Source: Anaerolineales bacterium (GTDB taxonomy: Bacteria; Chloroflexota; Anaerolineae; Anaerolineales; DRMV01). Taken from it: 6,901 nucleotides of DNA. The stretch is taken from NCBI GenBank assembly GCA_027026295.1, contig JALVOR010000317.1, positions 2,647-9,547 of the forward strand, written 5' to 3'. Positions 5,492 through 6,901 of the stretch are shown one piece after another. Positions within the stretch are counted from its first letter, which is position 1, and each line of letters opens with the position of its first letter. The position numbers were made by a program, and so were the translations under genes. A model generated the notes under the pieces. That model was given only the letters and a program-made list of their open reading frames with translations. It was not told the DNA's origin and searched no databases.

Positions 5492-6670
5492 TCAGTTGGT
5501 GTGGACGACGGGCAGCCGTAACGTCACTGTCGTGCCCTGGCCTTCCACACTCTGGGCGGTGATTTGCCCGCCGTGGCTTTCGATGACCTGCTTGGCGATG
5601 GCAAGCCCCAGCCCGGCGCCTTCGAAAACGTGTTCGCCGCGACGGTCGGTGTGAAAGTAGCGCTCGAAGATGCGCGGCAGCAGGTTGGGGGGGATGCCAA
5701 TGCCGTGGTCTTCCACCACGATGCGGAGGGCGTCGTTGCCGTCGGTTTCCACGGCGATGCGAATTTCACCGCCGTTGGGGCTGAATTTCACCGCATTGTG
5801 CAGCACAGCGCCGATTGCCCGCCCCAACATGGCCTGGTCGCCATAAACGGGCCGCAGGTCGGGCTCGATTTCCAGCGCGATGGGGCATTGGTTGGTTTTT
5901 GCCATTTCGTGCATGGCAGCCGCCTGCACTTGCACCAGTTGGGCGATGTCTACGGTTTCGCGTTTTTCGCCGATGAGGTCCATTTCCTGCAGAAAGAGCA
6001 GGTCGTTGACCAGGCTGGTGACGCGTTGCAGGTGGTCGGCGATTTTGTTCAACGCCATGCTTTGGCTTTGGGGCGGCATTTTGCCGCTGCGGAGCATTTC
6101 CACATAGCCGTTGATGACGGTCAGGGGCGTGCGCAGTTCGTGGGCAATGGTGGTGAGGAAGACGCGGCGGGCGTAGGATTGCTCGGCCAGTTGCTGGTAG
6201 GCGTCGGCGAGTTCGCTGGCTTTGAGGCGCAGGTCTTCCACGGCGAGGTCGTTGTTTTCCCGCAGGCGGTTGCTGAGTTCGCGCGCAATGGCGAGGGACA
6301 TGTGGGAACTTTGCTTCATCACCTCGTTGAACGCCGCTTTGCGAATTTCCAGCACGGTCAGCGGGGAAATCGCAGTGACCGAGGCGGTGCGGGCGGTTTC
6401 GTGGATGAGGGCAATTTCGCCAAAAAAGTCGCCGCGGCGCAGGATTTGCAGCAGGCGGGCTTCGTCGTCGTTGATGTATTTGGTGACGCGTGCTTCGCCT
6501 TCCAGAATGATGTAGAAGGTGTCTTCCTGGCGGCCTTCCTGGCACATGACCGCGCCGGCAGGATATTGGCGGATTTCACCGCCTTCGATGAGGCGGTGTG
6601 CCTCGGCTTCGGTCATGCCGGGGAAGGCTTGGGAAATCAGGGGCAGCAGGTCGAGTTCGTTTGCTTTCAT
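5492..6670 (-). CDS. Soluble sensor histidine kinase with N-terminal cyclic-nucleotide-binding domain
   Basis: This 392-aa kinase would autophosphorylate on His and pass the phosphate to a response regulator that is not in this window. Residues 12-135 form a cNMP-binding (Crp-like) domain. Its phosphate-binding cassette FGEIALIHETARTASV keeps G84, E85 and R94, as in ligand-binding PKA/CAP-type domains. Residues 135-170 look like a coiled-coil linker. HisKA lies at 165-235 with the H-box IAHELRTP, phospho-acceptor H177 (bases 6140-6142). The HATPase_c domain at 270-390 has the N-box HNAVKFSPNGG, G1 box DHGIGIPP, F-box IFERYF and G2 box GAGLGLAIAK. All catalytic motifs are intact. There is no membrane segment, so it senses a cytoplasmic signal, plausibly cAMP or cGMP. 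The start is ATG 6670, with GAGGA 9 nt upstream. Its ATG overlaps the stop of the preceding methyltransferase gene (ATGA), implying translational coupling. Confidence 0.94.
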   Translation of the reverse strand: MKANELDLLPLISQAFPGMTEAEAHRLIEGGEIRQYPAGAVMCQEGRQEDTFYIILEGEARVTKYINDDEARLLQILRRGDFFGEIALIHETARTASVTAISPLTVLEIRKAAFNEVMKQSSHMSLAIARELSNRLRENNDLAVEDLRLKASELADAYQQLAEQSYARRVFLTTIAHELRTPLTVINGYVEMLRSGKMPPQSQSMALNKIADHLQRVTSLVNDLLFLQEMDLIGEKRETVDIAQLVQVQAAAMHEMAKTNQCPIALEIEPDLRPVYGDQAMLGRAIGAVLHNAVKFSPNGGEIRIAVETDGNDALRIVVEDHGIGIPPNLLPRIFERYFHTDRRGEHVFEGAGLGLAIAKQVIESHGGQITAQSVEGQGTTVTLRLPVVHTN

Positions 6671-6901
6671 GGAGATGGTTCCTCATTGGCTGGGGAGGCG
6701 GGCTCGTAAAATATCAACAGGGTGCTGCCGTATTTGCGCTGGTCGAAGGCGTGCAGGTTCTTCAGGTCGAGGGGGGTATATTCGGTGGGGTGAATCTGAA
6801 CGATGGCCCAGCCATCCTCGGCCAGCCAGGCGGGGTGCTGGTCGAGCAGGCGGAGGGCTTTTTCCCACATGCCGCGATATTGCGGGGGGGCGATGTAGAT
6901 G
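6667..6901 (-). CDS. RsmD-like 16S rRNA guanine-N2 methyltransferase, C-terminal part (truncated by window edge)
   Basis: The last 77 codons of a gene that enters from the right edge; the ATG at 6870 is an internal Met. RsmD methylates G966 of 16S rRNA in the small subunit using S-adenosylmethionine. The visible part begins with IYIAPPQYRG, which aligns with methyltransferase motif IV ([D/N]PP[F/Y]) at the end of beta-4. A helix (WEKALRLL), a strand (GWAIVQIHP) and the C-terminal KYGSTLLIFYEP follow, the last resembling the RKYGxTxLxFY ending of RsmD proteins. The usual Asp/Asn of motif IV is replaced by Ala, and Gln follows PP. Whether this changes activity is unknown. The stop TGA overlaps the histidine kinase start. 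The N-terminal half with the SAM-binding loop lies outside the window, so the family call rests on a short stretch. Another Rossmann methyltransferase of the same fold is possible. Confidence 0.6.
   Translation of the reverse strand, partial: IYIAPPQYRGMWEKALRLLDQHPAWLAEDGWAIVQIHPTEYTPLDLKNLHAFDQRKYGSTLLIFYEPASPANEEPSP

Noticed and set aside
5564..6709. Long + strand open frame opposite the histidine kinase
   Set aside because: The minus strand encodes a complete kinase with every expected motif. The + strand product is a His/Gly/Val-rich shadow with no motif.
1..6901. A defence island, phage, toxin-antitoxin or CRISPR system
   Set aside because: No repeat-spacer array, nuclease, toxin/antitoxin pair, integrase or transposase is visible. 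The genes are mostly housekeeping or signalling in separate transcription units.

Overview
The window is G+C-rich, gene-dense bacterial DNA with strong G/C preference at third codon positions and consensus GGAGG ribosome binding sites. No transposase, integrase, phage gene, tRNA, rRNA or CRISPR array is visible. The gene content (LonA, an SDR oxidoreductase, a CSP-type cold-shock protein, an RsmD-like methyltransferase and a cyclic-nucleotide-sensing histidine kinase), TACAAT-like -10 elements and the style of the proteins suggest a chromosomal segment of a Chloroflexota/Anaerolineae-type bacterium. That placement is inference from protein feel, not from a search.

Layout, left to right. (1) Positions 1-823 (+): the 3' part of a LonA protease gene, closed by an intrinsic terminator. 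(2) 824-1092: a non-coding gap with three tandem ATCCGT motifs, a perfect 11-bp palindrome followed by a T-run (a second terminator) and a candidate promoter. (3) 1093-3375 (+): a two-gene operon, a classical SDR oxidoreductase followed 20 nt later by an unrecognised protein of about 488 aa. The second gene's reading frame is broken by one extra base in a run of eight C. (4) 3444-4946 (-), convergent with the operon: a 500-aa protein with about ten membrane segments and a C-terminal dual-specificity-type phosphatase domain. (5) 4947-5200: a divergent control region with a well-formed promoter and a structured leader for the cold-shock gene. (6) 5201-5413 (+): a 70-aa cold-shock protein with a terminator hairpin. 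(7) 5492-6901 (-): a soluble histidine kinase with an N-terminal cNMP-binding domain, translationally coupled (ATGA overlap) to the upstream end of an RsmD-like rRNA methyltransferase that runs off the window.

Lon and the cold-shock protein concern protein quality control and stress, and two signalling proteins (a membrane phosphatase and a cNMP-HK) sit close by. I see no evidence that they form a single system: they are separate transcription units. The points most worth a second look are the poly-C frameshift in the unrecognised gene, the membrane-phosphatase fusion with Asn where the general acid Asp is expected, the cNMP-HK fusion coupled to an RsmD-like gene with an altered catalytic motif, and the repeat-like intergenic elements between lon and the SDR gene.
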